Source: a virus | Strand: one strand, 5' to 3' | DNA length: 34,266 nucleotides | IMG/VR virus record: IMGVR_UViG_3300010885_010146 | Coordinates: 1 to 34,266 of that record | Part shown: positions 6,600-15,257 of the stretch, in pieces | How the letters are laid out: every line of letters starts with the position of its first letter | Numbering within the stretch: position 1 is the stretch's first letter | Notes under the pieces: generated by a model | Database searches by the model: none | What the model was told of the DNA's origin: nothing | What the model saw: only the letters and a program-made list of their open reading frames with translations | Position numbers and translations under genes: made by a program

Positions 6600-7491
6600 A
6601 CAACCACTCCTGTGATTTACTGGCTTGCGCCTTAGCAGTTTCAACTTCGTCGTCTGTTCTTACCATAGCCTTAGCTTGATTGGCAAACTCGCCCCATCTG
6701 TTAGCCAGCATCCTCCATAAAATATCAGGGTCGTTATATTTTTCAAAGTTAGTAACCGAAAAAAATAGATCAAGAATTTGAAACTCTAGTTCGCCATTAG
6801 TATCATGCTTCATGCGCTGTTGATTAAACGCGGCGTTTAGCCTTTTCATGTTAGGCGTCCAAAGCTTTAAACCCCAAGTTAAATTGGTGCGATAAATAAA
6901 CTCATACGAAATATCGCTAGAGGTCCATTTAATTTTTGGAACATTATGGCGATAAATAATTTTAGTTTCATGTTGTTTAACTTTAGCTTCTTGGTAAGCA
7001 GTTCGCTTTTCGCGTTCCGCGCGGGCTCGATCTTCTAGTCTGTCGTCATCTGACGACGTGTTATTAAACATTCCATCCCAAGACATACCTAAAACCTCCA
7101 AATCAACTTTTCTAAAATTCTCTTCATGGGGGGTCTCCCCCAATTCTTTACTAGTTAAGCTAGCTAAACTATAGGGACTATATAGCTTACTCTGCAGAGA
7201 CAGGGGGTCGGAAAACCCGACCCCTGCAAACTCTACTTGTGGGGTCGGAAAACCCGACCCTTGAAGGTAGTCAAATCCGGACTGGGTAACCCATACTTTA
7301 GTCTCTAGTCGGTTACCAATTTTGTAGGTTTTTTCTGCTACATACCCAAGTAATTTTAATTCCTTGAGTGAGGTAAGCCAAAAATCCCTCCCAGTGCCTC
7401 TATACGCCTCTCTAAGAGACTCTACTGTGGGTTTGGTACCCAGGTATGCACAACGAAATAGAGCTGCTTCTGACTTAGGAGAAAGGCTCAT
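6592..7491 (-). CDS. Winged-helix replication-initiator-like protein
   Basis: This 299-aa protein begins with a winged-helix-like domain (about 1-76): helices around SEAALFRCAYL and VESLREAY, then DFWLTSLKELKLLGYV as a candidate recognition helix and a wing (TYKIGNRLETKVWVTQSG). A low-complexity linker (about 78-125) follows, then a charged region and a C-terminal half with several Trp and Tyr residues. The architecture resembles lambda O or DnaD-type phage initiators: DNA-binding head, linker, and a tail recruiting the helicase loader. Supporting this, two 20-bp palindromic repeats lie in the DNA coding for the linker, as origin iterons do inside lambda O, and the loader gene is nearby. It overlaps the upstream gene as ATGA. 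Family not assigned with certainty. Confidence 0.65.
   Translation of the reverse strand: MSLSPKSEAALFRCAYLGTKPTVESLREAYRGTGRDFWLTSLKELKLLGYVAEKTYKIGNRLETKVWVTQSGFDYLQGSGFPTPQVEFAGVGFSDPLSLQSKLYSPYSLASLTSKELGETPHEENFRKVDLEVLGMSWDGMFNNTSSDDDRLEDRARAEREKRTAYQEAKVKQHETKIIYRHNVPKIKWTSSDISYEFIYRTNLTWGLKLWTPNMKRLNAAFNQQRMKHDTNGELEFQILDLFFSVTNFEKYNDPDILWRMLANRWGEFANQAKAMVRTDDEVETAKAQASKSQEWLYE
7204..7223. repeat. Palindromic iteron-like repeat, copy 1
   Basis: First copy of a 20-bp unit with GGGTCGG/CCGACCC arms and an A-rich loop. The flanks extend the symmetry (CAG...CTG) with a one-base offset. An identical copy is at 7241-7260. Confidence 0.85.
7241..7260. repeat. Palindromic iteron-like repeat, copy 2
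   Basis: Second identical copy of the 20-bp palindromic unit. Both copies are in coding sequence but the conservation is at DNA level: the spacing of 37 bp puts the two copies in different reading frames, so it is not a protein repeat. Confidence 0.85.
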
Positions 7492-8051
7492 TTATTCAAA
7501 ACCTGCTTTAATTCGCGAGCAATAGCCTCCGCAAATACCTTTGCTATGTATTCAATAGCAGAATATAAAGGGTCCGATTCCTCTTCATATTCTTCAGGAT
7601 CTTCTAGGTCATCTATAGTATCATCGCTAGTTTCTTGCTCTGGTTCTTGTACTAACTCTTGTTCTGGGATTTCTGGGGCTTTAGAAACTGTAGCTCCTTC
7701 TACCGCAAGTAACGCTACAAGACCATTTGTAAAATCAAACGCTGGAGTGTTTAAATCTTTAGCTAGTACGAGTGCGTTGGAAGCCTCTGGATCTTCGTCG
7801 CTCCAAAACAAAAAGAAAGCCGAGGATGAGTTGGGTTTAACCCCTAGATCCTCGGAACCTGAACTTGCCGTGTACTGAACTTTCTTATCTTCAGCGTAAG
7901 ATTTAAGCCAAAATTGCCCTTCGGACATAACTTTTTCGTAATGAAAATGGATATGCAATTCAGGGTTAGCATAGATGTAGTCGTCAATCAAGGCTTCAAC
8001 GTTAGCCCTGCTCGTCTTTCCATTGCCAACCACGTAAATATGATCGTACAT
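7488..8051 (-). CDS. Hypothetical acidic protein with Rossmann-like N-terminus
   Basis: This 187-aa protein opens the replication module. The N-terminal 115 residues alternate strands and helices: IYVVGNGKTSRANVEALIDDYI, then HIHFHY, AFFLFWSDEDPEASNALVLAKDL and PAFDFTNGL. This suggests a Rossmann-like or nucleotide-sensing fold (SLOG/DprA-like is possible but unproven). Residues of about 120-160 form a very acidic linker (QEPEQETSDD, DDLEDPEEYEEE), and the C-terminus is an amphipathic helix (YIAKVFAEAIARELKQVL). It is translated from a strong AGGAG that is buried in a hairpin, under a candidate promoter. It overlaps the initiator start by 4 nt. An early regulatory role is suggested by position only. 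Confidence 0.75.
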   Translation of the reverse strand: MYDHIYVVGNGKTSRANVEALIDDYIYANPELHIHFHYEKVMSEGQFWLKSYAEDKKVQYTASSGSEDLGVKPNSSSAFFLFWSDEDPEASNALVLAKDLNTPAFDFTNGLVALLAVEGATVSKAPEIPEQELVQEPEQETSDDTIDDLEDPEEYEEESDPLYSAIEYIAKVFAEAIARELKQVLNK

Positions 8052-8054
8052 AAT

Positions 8055-8075
8055 GTCTCCTGACGGTTAGGAGAC
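8055..8075 (-). promoter_or_regulatory. Hairpin that sequesters the ribosome site of the 187-aa gene
   Basis: On the minus strand a perfect 7-bp stem, GTCTCCT (8075-8069) with AGGAGAC (8061-8055), closes a 7-nt loop. The right arm contains the AGGAG ribosome site, which is 5 nt from the ATG at 8051. In any transcript reading through from the tail operon the ribosome site would be paired. Confidence 0.75.
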
Positions 8076-8104
8076 TATACTACAACTATTTTTTAATGGC
8101 GCAA
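8074..8104 (-). promoter_or_regulatory. Candidate promoter overlapping the RBS hairpin
   Basis: TATAGT (8079-8074, five of six matches to TATAAT) would start transcripts near 8067, just past the left arm of the hairpin, leaving the AGGAG free. The upstream region is AT-rich (AAAAAATAG); the only -35-like hexamer, TTGCGC near 8104-8099, is poor and 19 nt away. Plausible start point for the replication transcript. Confidence 0.4.
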
Positions 8105-8106
8105 AT

Positions 8107-10227
8107 TTATGATGGGAAAGTGACGGTTCCAGTACCAGCAGTAAAGGAATATACCCTGTAACCTGCGCGTGAAACCGTGCTAACTGTATGAGTCAACCCC
8201 CCACTTACAGTTAAAGCAGGGTAACTACTTGGGTACGCAAGAATAACTATTCCGCTACCACCATTACCGCCATAAGAGTTGTAGCCATTTGCAGAAGCTC
8301 CACCGCCACCGCCACCTTTACCATCTACACCTGTGCCGCCTTGTGTAGCGCCCCAAGAAGCTCCTGTACCACCGCCGTAATTAACGCCATTGTAAACAGG
8401 ACTGGCTGCTGGGTTAGACCCTTGGTCTCCTTCGCCACCAACACCACCGCCGGCATAACCTATGGAAGTTCCAGTGATTGATGATAGGACACCAACACCT
8501 GGAAGGGCATAGTGTTGTCCAGCAGTGCCCGCGCCACCACCACCTCCGCCGTAGGAGTTACCGCTAATTCCACCACCAAATCCTTGATTAACTGTACCCG
8601 GAGAGCCACCATTTACGTCGTTATTTCCGCCGCCTCCGCCGCCGCCAGAACCACCGGAAGTTCCACTGCTCCTAGCTCCACCAGCTCCACCTCCTACAGT
8701 TGTTATAGTTGAGAAGATAGACCCCACTCCAGCACTTCCTGTGCCGTTTTGACCGAAACCTCCGGTACCAACTTGTATCGAATGTGTGGATCCAAATACT
8801 GCAGCAAATGCTGGTTCTGCAGATGCCCCACCACCAGAAGGTCCTGCGTTAGTTCTAAGACCACCAGCACCGCCGCCACCGCCAGCTACTTGCCAGTTAG
8901 CGTAAGGGAAACCACCTGCTCCACCACCGCCACCAGCTATAACTAGATACTCAGTTGGAACGGCTTGCGCGTTAGTTGTGATACTTGCCGAGGCTGAGTA
9001 CGCAGAAGTTAATTGTCCGTTAGTTGCCCGTATCCGGTAATAATATTGAGTGCTGTAAGCCGTAGTTGTGTCCGTGTACGGAAGTGTTGCTGTAGTTGCA
9101 AGCACAGACCATGTAGTTCCATTTATAGATCTATCAATAGTCCATTGAGTTATAGTTGGGTTAGATATGTAACTGCTAACATTTACAACTATATTTGCTG
9201 TTACACCAGACACGGTAGACAAGCTAGGTGTTGTCATTGGAGTTGTAATAAAGTATGGAAGTACTGATGCGCTCTCAAGATAACTATTGTAAGAGCCGTT
9301 AAACGCACGAACTTGATACTTGTAGTAAACAGAATTAGTTACTGCAGTATCTACATAAGAAGTGTTGTTTCCAGAATTATAAATTGTGGTCCAAGCTGAC
9401 CAAGTTGTATTGTTTGTAGAACTAGCTTTTTGCAGTTCGTAGATAGTAGGTAAAGGTGAAGCAACTGTTGGCCTTACCCATGAAACGGAAATGCTATTAG
9501 CTGTGCTTGCTGTAGCTGACGCTGTAATAGAAGTCATAGCGTACATAAGCCTTGGAACAGTTATTTGTGAAGTTACTGCAGGTAGTACTTTAAAAGAGTT
9601 AGACGCTACAAAACTGTACGTGTACACAGTGTCCGCAATTAATCCAGTAATAGTTGTAGACCCTGATCCAGGCATTGGAGACGGGGATGTAAGTGTAGTT
9701 GTGGTAGTACCAACAGTTTGAGTGATTATAAACCCAGCAATTGGGTTTGATCCACCCGTAGCGGACCAATTTAAAGCTACGCTAACGCTACCGTCTGTTG
9801 GGTACGGGTTATAAATATCTGCCTGAATGTTAGTTGTAATGTCTAGGAAATACGGAGAAACAGTAGCTGGTTCTGGGGTTGCATATTTTATTTCGTAAAC
9901 CCCGGACATACTATTTGAAGCGTACGCTGTAACAGCGCTTGTGCCGGTACCAATTACAGGAGCTGTTCCGGTAGCAAAAACTGAACTGGAGCTAACAATA
10001 AATGAAGTTGCTGTAGGAATATTAACAATAGTTAACTTAGATATATTTGCTGAAGTCCCAGCTGTAATTCCTAATACACTTACATTTTGCCCCACTTCAA
10101 AATCATGCGGGTCTTGCGTCGTGTATTTAATCTGGTTATACCCAACAGATGTTGGAGTATAAGTAGCTGCTGTAACTACAGCGGTGGAAATACCTTTATT
10201 AATAGATTTAGGCATAATACAAACCAT
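8107..10227 (-). CDS. Tail fibre/adhesin with Fn3 domains and a glycine-rich module
   Basis: This 706-aa protein is the last gene of the tail operon. After an N-terminal beta region (about 1-120) come three fibronectin type III-like domains (about 124-225, 230-327 and 328-420), each ending in the typical YxYxVxAxNG pattern (for example YYKYQVRAFNG and YYYRIRATNG). Residues of about 424-655 form a glycine-rich module opening EYLVIAGGGGGAGG, and a short beta C-terminus follows (AGTGTVTFPS). Fn3 and glycine-rich modules are common in phage receptor-binding or surface-adhesion proteins. The glycine-rich module is paralogous to two in the adhesin at 30333-32015. It overlaps the upstream baseplate gene by 20 nt; the internal ATG at 10215 is an alternative start. 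Neither start has a clear ribosome site. Confidence 0.82.
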   Translation of the reverse strand: MVCIMPKSINKGISTAVVTAATYTPTSVGYNQIKYTTQDPHDFEVGQNVSVLGITAGTSANISKLTIVNIPTATSFIVSSSSVFATGTAPVIGTGTSAVTAYASNSMSGVYEIKYATPEPATVSPYFLDITTNIQADIYNPYPTDGSVSVALNWSATGGSNPIAGFIITQTVGTTTTTLTSPSPMPGSGSTTITGLIADTVYTYSFVASNSFKVLPAVTSQITVPRLMYAMTSITASATASTANSISVSWVRPTVASPLPTIYELQKASSTNNTTWSAWTTIYNSGNNTSYVDTAVTNSVYYKYQVRAFNGSYNSYLESASVLPYFITTPMTTPSLSTVSGVTANIVVNVSSYISNPTITQWTIDRSINGTTWSVLATTATLPYTDTTTAYSTQYYYRIRATNGQLTSAYSASASITTNAQAVPTEYLVIAGGGGGAGGFPYANWQVAGGGGGAGGLRTNAGPSGGGASAEPAFAAVFGSTHSIQVGTGGFGQNGTGSAGVGSIFSTITTVGGGAGGARSSGTSGGSGGGGGGGNNDVNGGSPGTVNQGFGGGISGNSYGGGGGGAGTAGQHYALPGVGVLSSITGTSIGYAGGGVGGEGDQGSNPAASPVYNGVNYGGGTGASWGATQGGTGVDGKGGGGGGASANGYNSYGGNGGSGIVILAYPSSYPALTVSGGLTHTVSTVSRAGYRVYSFTAGTGTVTFPS

Positions 10228-13200
10228 CTACAATCACATTATCAAGTTTACCTGTGTTGGATACCCTGTTTAAATAAAAATGACTTCTACATAAATCAGC
10301 GGTACCTCCAGTTTCCCACATAGAATCCCTATCAGAAGTATAATTTTGCCCATCAAAGTTACCATCAAAGTATGGTTCTAATGAAAATCCTTTTTCGAGT
10401 AAAATGCTATCTAAATAATGTATCTCACTAGAAGCACTTGAAACAACATGAATTTCAAGTTTTGCGTAAACAGCGTCATTTGGAACCCTTCCAGTAACTG
10501 AATGGCGTGTCCAAGCGGACGTACTATTTAAGACTTGAGTTCCAATTTCTTTTACGGTAATTGCAGACGGTGTAGTTGCCGCTTCATCTTGATACCAGTA
10601 AATTTCCGCATAACAAAGTCTAGCTACTGTTCCTGCTTTTGTGTAAAACGAAAGGGTGTAAAAACTATCTTCTAGGGCTGTTGAACTTTCCACCTTAAAC
10701 GGGTATAAGTAATTTGTTATTACTCCGCTTACAATTTGTCCTGCATGTCCATAAACTGCCATTGGAGACGTGCTACTAGACGTCATTTTTAAAGACGAGT
10801 TACCGTAAATAGAAGTTGTAGCGGTAGATACTATTGCGCAATTAACTCCCGCGCTGGAACTTGCATTGGTAGAAGTTCCCCAAAAATTAGTAGAGGCCTC
10901 AAATGAAGGATTAGTAACCAGATTAATTCTATTTGGAAGTACGTCAATGATGGTTTTTCTAGCTTCTTCATACGGCGTGTTTGAAACCAATAATCCACTT
11001 GCAGTAGTGGCTGCTGCGGTCGCCGTAGCCGATATTGCAAACGTAACAGATGTGGGTGTATTAATAGAAACAATAGCTTGCTGTCCGTCGTAAGGAGCCC
11101 CTAAACCAGTTAGGTATATGTAATTTGCGCCGCTTGCTCCGTATCTAGTGGCGTATAACTTATGCTCAACACTTGTTGTTACTTTTGCGGTAGTACTTGT
11201 TGGAATTGCTTTTTCAACTACTGCTATTGGACTATTAAATTGAACTCCGTCAATAAACCAAGAGGCAGAACTGGATACAGTTGCAATAGTTAATTTAGGC
11301 TCAGCGTAGATTGCAGTTACAGGAGCTACTCCTTGCGCAACCACATCTCTCCATACTCCAACATTAACGTTAGCAGTGCTCACAGTACTACTATATGCAG
11401 CTCCGGTAGCCACAGATCCTACAGCGTTTCCTTGTCTGTCCCTAAAAGTTATTTCAGTGCTAACTGTACTAGTTGCAGTGCCGGATACCGCCGCGCCTGA
11501 ATTATAAAATAAACTAAAAGAATATGGTTTTCCTTCTTGCACAGGCAACCAAGCGGATAAAGAACCAATTTTTTCACCAGCAGTTTGAGAAAAAGTAGCA
11601 GTTGATGCCGTAGACGTTACGGTAACACTTGTTGAAAGCGTTACTGTTTGAGTCCCTAAAGCATTATTAACTACGTTTGTTACATAAGTGCCATACGGAA
11701 TTAATGGGTGAATGACGTTATCGTTCACAGCGGCTACGCCAGGAGCAATGTTAATTACAGTAGTTCCAGAAGCGGTTGTACTTAAAGAACTTACTTTAGG
11801 ACCAATGACAAAAGATGCTGTTGTAGCTGTAGAGCCCCAAGATACTTTACCCATACCATTAACCATATTTGTTGAAACGCGGATAGTTGCGGTTGCTAGT
11901 GCAGTTGAAGGTGGAAAATTAACTCTAAAAGTATTTGTAGACAGAATGCTTGTAATAACAGTTCCTGGTCTAAAAACGCCAGTACCAGCTGTTACAGACA
12001 CTGCTACGCCTGGTTTAAGGTCCGAGTTAAATACCCCAGTTACAGTTGTAGAAGAAGTAGAACAAGATGCCGCGGTTACTTGATCGTCTAAACGACCATA
12101 CCCAGATTGCCCGTTTGAAAACGCAGCAATCACAGATCCACCTGCTACTTCATAAGGACCAGTAGATGTTATAGATGGTCTAGACCCAGTAGTTGAGGCA
12201 GGCGTCCAATATCCAGAATTTTCTGAAAACGAAGACGTATTATAATCCGTAAGTATGTTTGTGCCGTATAAAATATCAGTAGCGTATCCAGTGTAGGCTT
12301 CAATTAATGCTTGTAACCCTACAATAGAACCTGATTGTTTATAAATCTTTATAATGTTTGCAGCTAAAGTTCTTGCTTGAGATAGATTTGAAACGTCAAT
12401 ATATTTGACGCCAAATTCTTTTAACAAAAGTTTAAGTAATACTTCATCAGCAGAAGTAATGCTAGTACTGTAAAAAACACCAAAAGTTTCTGTTTTGTAC
12501 AAATCTAATTGAAAAGCAAAAACTTTTAAAAAGTCTAATAAGTCATTTCCAGAAGTTGTTTGGCTACCTTTTATATAAAATTTAGGTAAATGGTTAGCCA
12601 ATACTTCAGCTGTTCCGTAATTTTTTACAATAAACGACGAAGTTTCCGCAGCTTTTTTCCAAATGCGCCCTGTATTAATCTGGGTATCACTATACGAGTT
12701 GTAGTACTTAATAAATAACGAGTAATAAACTTTTGTTGGCGCAACAGCTTGTGCTTCTGTTGAAGCTGCAGTTAACCCAGGGTTAGTTGTTACCGCGGTA
12801 GAAAGGCCTAAAGTATCGTACAGATGATAACGACCAATTGATCCATATACATTTGGTTCGTTTGTTAAGCCAAACCCTAAAAGTTCATCAAATGAAACCG
12901 TAACTAAGTCATTAACTGAATAACTTAAACTGGTTGAAGTAGTTGAGACGGTAAAACTTGGAGTAGTAGACAGAATTGCAAGTTTTAAATCTTTTCCAAT
13001 AGACGTGCCAATAGGTGTTGCGTCTAAAATACTACCGTTTAAACTAGCGTTTAAAGGATAAAGGCCAGCGTGTGAAGTAATAGCGCTCAGATTAGTTACA
13101 GCCGTTACCGTTCCGCTTGATACGGAATCAATTTTAAGAATAGCATTAGTGTTATAAATGGTTTTAATACTATCCCCATCATTAATATTTTGGGGGTATC

Positions 13201-13345
13201 CGGAATACTTTCGAACTACAACTGCTTCAGACCAAGCAACGTTAGTAGGTAAAGCGTCAATTGCAATATGCGTAACTCCATAATTATTTGGACTAGCAAA
13301 CATATTTGTTGCAATAGAAGATTCAACTACTAACGAAGTCGGCAT
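10208..13345 (-). CDS. Large baseplate/tail protein (gpI-like segment plus carbohydrate-binding-like domains)
   Basis: At 1045 aa this is the longest gene here. Residues 1-240 are beta-rich. Residues of about 245-365 look like the P2 gpI/tail-protein-I core: NHLPKFYIKGS, then helices with DFLKVFAFQLDLYK, LLLKEFGV and YKQSGSIVGLQALIEAYTG. Such proteins sit at the baseplate edge between the J-type wedge and the fibres. The rest is beta-sandwich: one domain near 600-700 ending WFIDGVQF and a CBM4/9-like domain near 830-1020 (TNPSFEASTNFWG ... YLDSILLEKG). This suggests a wedge-to-fibre adaptor with built-in glycan binding. It starts at an ATG overlapping the upstream stop (TAATG) and is followed by the Fn3 fibre it may anchor. 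Confidence 0.75.
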   Translation of the reverse strand: MPTSLVVESSIATNMFASPNNYGVTHIAIDALPTNVAWSEAVVVRKYSGYPQNINDGDSIKTIYNTNAILKIDSVSSGTVTAVTNLSAITSHAGLYPLNASLNGSILDATPIGTSIGKDLKLAILSTTPSFTVSTTSTSLSYSVNDLVTVSFDELLGFGLTNEPNVYGSIGRYHLYDTLGLSTAVTTNPGLTAASTEAQAVAPTKVYYSLFIKYYNSYSDTQINTGRIWKKAAETSSFIVKNYGTAEVLANHLPKFYIKGSQTTSGNDLLDFLKVFAFQLDLYKTETFGVFYSTSITSADEVLLKLLLKEFGVKYIDVSNLSQARTLAANIIKIYKQSGSIVGLQALIEAYTGYATDILYGTNILTDYNTSSFSENSGYWTPASTTGSRPSITSTGPYEVAGGSVIAAFSNGQSGYGRLDDQVTAASCSTSSTTVTGVFNSDLKPGVAVSVTAGTGVFRPGTVITSILSTNTFRVNFPPSTALATATIRVSTNMVNGMGKVSWGSTATTASFVIGPKVSSLSTTASGTTVINIAPGVAAVNDNVIHPLIPYGTYVTNVVNNALGTQTVTLSTSVTVTSTASTATFSQTAGEKIGSLSAWLPVQEGKPYSFSLFYNSGAAVSGTATSTVSTEITFRDRQGNAVGSVATGAAYSSTVSTANVNVGVWRDVVAQGVAPVTAIYAEPKLTIATVSSSASWFIDGVQFNSPIAVVEKAIPTSTTAKVTTSVEHKLYATRYGASGANYIYLTGLGAPYDGQQAIVSINTPTSVTFAISATATAAATTASGLLVSNTPYEEARKTIIDVLPNRINLVTNPSFEASTNFWGTSTNASSSAGVNCAIVSTATTSIYGNSSLKMTSSSTSPMAVYGHAGQIVSGVITNYLYPFKVESSTALEDSFYTLSFYTKAGTVARLCYAEIYWYQDEAATTPSAITVKEIGTQVLNSTSAWTRHSVTGRVPNDAVYAKLEIHVVSSASSEIHYLDSILLEKGFSLEPYFDGNFDGQNYTSDRDSMWETGGTADLCRSHFYLNRVSNTGKLDNVIVDGLYYA

Positions 13346-14826
13346 TAGCTAATACCACCCGTTGTAGATACGTTAATGTAAGTTTTTTCTAGTGTTGGAA
13401 CCTCATCAAGATCGCAAGATAAATCTGTAACTCCAGTAACTAAACTAGGTGTTGTAGAAACTGAAGTTAATTTTTCATACCCATTGAGCGTAATGTACGA
13501 AACCCCATCTACCGAACGACATGCTGAGTGTATATCTCCAACAGACACTAAGTCATTAAAAATTACATTATCAAAATCAAATAAACTATATAATGCGCTA
13601 GTAACTTCTGCGGCTACCACAGATGCCGTGTATTGAGGCAACACGTTTACGGTTATATTTAAGTAAGGGTATGCCTTGCGGTAGTCTAAAACCGTTACGG
13701 TAGTATTTGGAGGCGTCTTATCAACAAAGTAGTTTTCAACAGATGTCTTTAAAGAGTTACTTAACACGCCTCCACCATTAGCAGCTACGTATAAAGTTAT
13801 ATTTGCGTAAGTAGATGCGGCAGCTATTGCTTTAGAAATACCATTGATCTGCACAGCTAATTGTGAGTAGTCTTTAAGAGACACTGCACGGTTTAACGTA
13901 CGCAAAGCTAATGGGGCGTTTACACGAATAGAATTAGTAGACTCAGCGTCTTTACCTCCGCTAAACGCTGCAGCGTTTGTTACGGATACATCATAAATTG
14001 GAACGCCGTCTGGGTCAGTTATAACGCGTGTAAGAGTTCCCGCAGTTATATTTCCCAAACTTCCGGCAGTGTCTGTGTAACGATACGATACTTTAATGAC
14101 CGCACCAGTAGGTGGGATACGTCCCGAAGTACCATCACCAAACTCAATTACACTAAACCCTGACCCAGTTGTACGTATAGAAAACACAGGGGATTGAGCG
14201 CCGTAGTCAATAACGTATGGAACTTTTGTATAAACAATGTTATTAACTTTTACAGTAACTGTCCCACCGGTAATAACGCCCGTATTAGCTAACTGAAATG
14301 TTTGATACGGAAGACCATTTGAAACGCCTAGAAGTTCATCTGTAACAATTTTACCTTGAGTAACAGCCCCACTAGCAGTTGATGGAGTAGTTCCAACTAT
14401 GCTTGCTATGGTAACGTCACTATCTAAAGAGAATATGATTTGGTTTCCCGTGCCATCTGGCTCTGTTGAGAACGTAGTTCCAGATTTTACAGTAACGGCT
14501 GAAGTTGCTCGGTTTGAAAGTGTTATTGCGCCTGTAGCCGGGTTAATATCATTTGGAGTGTAGTTTAATAAATTAGCTAAACGTAGTACTGTGTCTCTTT
14601 GTGTAGACGTTGAAATAAACGACTCGTTAGCGGCGCGGTCAATACTATAGTTAAGTAGATCACCCATATAAGAAAATAATTCAATAAGAACAATTCCAAA
14701 ATCGCTAGAATCTCGGGATGTCCATTGCGGGGCAAAATTAGCTATAAGAGCTTTCATGTCGCTGCTTATAGACAAAAAGTCCCTAGAGGTGTAGTCCACC
14801 TGTGGTACGTACAGGTTATCAGCCAT
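13345..14826 (-). CDS. Baseplate wedge protein, baseplate-J/gp6-like
   Basis: This 493-aa protein belongs to the baseplate J/T4 gp6 family, which forms the dimeric wedge ring of contractile baseplates. Typical features are the start PQVDYTSRDFLSI, the segment SDFGIVLIELFSYMGDLLNYSIDRAANESFISTSTQRDTVLRLANLLNY, and later RTLNRAVSLKDYSQLAVQINGISKA. Length is within the usual range for J-like proteins (350-650 aa). It is linked by TAATG overlaps both to the upstream gp25-like gene and to the downstream gpI-like gene, matching the conserved gp25-J-I order of contractile tails. Confidence 0.92.
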   Translation of the reverse strand: MADNLYVPQVDYTSRDFLSISSDMKALIANFAPQWTSRDSSDFGIVLIELFSYMGDLLNYSIDRAANESFISTSTQRDTVLRLANLLNYTPNDINPATGAITLSNRATSAVTVKSGTTFSTEPDGTGNQIIFSLDSDVTIASIVGTTPSTASGAVTQGKIVTDELLGVSNGLPYQTFQLANTGVITGGTVTVKVNNIVYTKVPYVIDYGAQSPVFSIRTTGSGFSVIEFGDGTSGRIPPTGAVIKVSYRYTDTAGSLGNITAGTLTRVITDPDGVPIYDVSVTNAAAFSGGKDAESTNSIRVNAPLALRTLNRAVSLKDYSQLAVQINGISKAIAAASTYANITLYVAANGGGVLSNSLKTSVENYFVDKTPPNTTVTVLDYRKAYPYLNITVNVLPQYTASVVAAEVTSALYSLFDFDNVIFNDLVSVGDIHSACRSVDGVSYITLNGYEKLTSVSTTPSLVTGVTDLSCDLDEVPTLEKTYINVSTTGGIS

Positions 14827-15257
14827 TATAGAACCTCAATTATTTCGCCAGCTGCGGTTAGGGATGCTGTAGTAATTTTAACAGAATCTTGTTGCCCAGA
14901 CGGTATTTGGTAGATAATAGTTAAAGTGATTGATCCAGAAGAATCGTCCTTAGAAATAGCTACGTCTTTTAAGGACAACTCTGGAGCCCATTTAACAAAG
15001 ATCTCTTCTATTGCAGCCCGAGCTTCAATTACTGCCGCTGAGCTACTTTCAAACAACAAGTTTTCAATATTTGTACCAAAATAATGGTACCAGATGCGCT
15101 CATTAGTTCCTACTGATAGTAGTGATACCACTTTATTTTTCCAAGCTTTGTGGTCGGAATCTGGGATAATTCCTACTTTTCCATTTCTTGATAGATTAAA
15201 CGGTAAATCTATTAAATAAGTACTAGACGAAGTGAGTGATGTTAAACCATACGCCAT
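14826..15257 (-). CDS. Baseplate wedge protein, gp25/GpW-like
   Basis: This 143-aa protein matches the GPW/gp25 family, the small wedge protein that nucleates sheath polymerisation at the baseplate. Supporting segments are IDLPFNLSRNGKVG at the start, then NERIWYHYFGTNIENLLFE and the helix IEARAAIEEIFVKWAPELSLKDVAI, and C-terminal beta strands (GSITLTIIYQIPSG). Its place directly before the J-type gene and after the spike is the conserved order. Start at ATG 15257, directly after the spike stop. Confidence 0.9.
   Translation of the reverse strand: MAYGLTSLTSSSTYLIDLPFNLSRNGKVGIIPDSDHKAWKNKVVSLLSVGTNERIWYHYFGTNIENLLFESSSAAVIEARAAIEEIFVKWAPELSLKDVAISKDDSSGSITLTIIYQIPSGQQDSVKITTASLTAAGEIIEVL

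Larger units (their letters stand above)
7127..7260. other. Candidate replication origin inside the initiator gene
   Basis: Two identical 20-bp palindromic units (GGGGTCGG-AAAA-CCCGACCC) lie at 7204-7223 and 7241-7260, 37 bp apart. A third G/C hairpin (TGGGGG...CCCCCA) lies at 7127-7142. Between them is an AT-rich stretch (about 7143-7200) with small palindromes (ACTAGT, AGCTAGCT, TATAGGGACTATA) that could be an unwinding element. All of it falls in the linker-coding part of the initiator-like gene. Iteron clusters inside the initiator gene are the known lambda-type arrangement. Origin function is inferred. Confidence 0.5.

Noticed and set aside
7546-7878. Plus-strand Ser-rich ORF of 110 codons
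   Set aside because: It is the antisense of the acidic Glu/Asp-rich linker of the 187-aa gene; no ribosome site or promoter.
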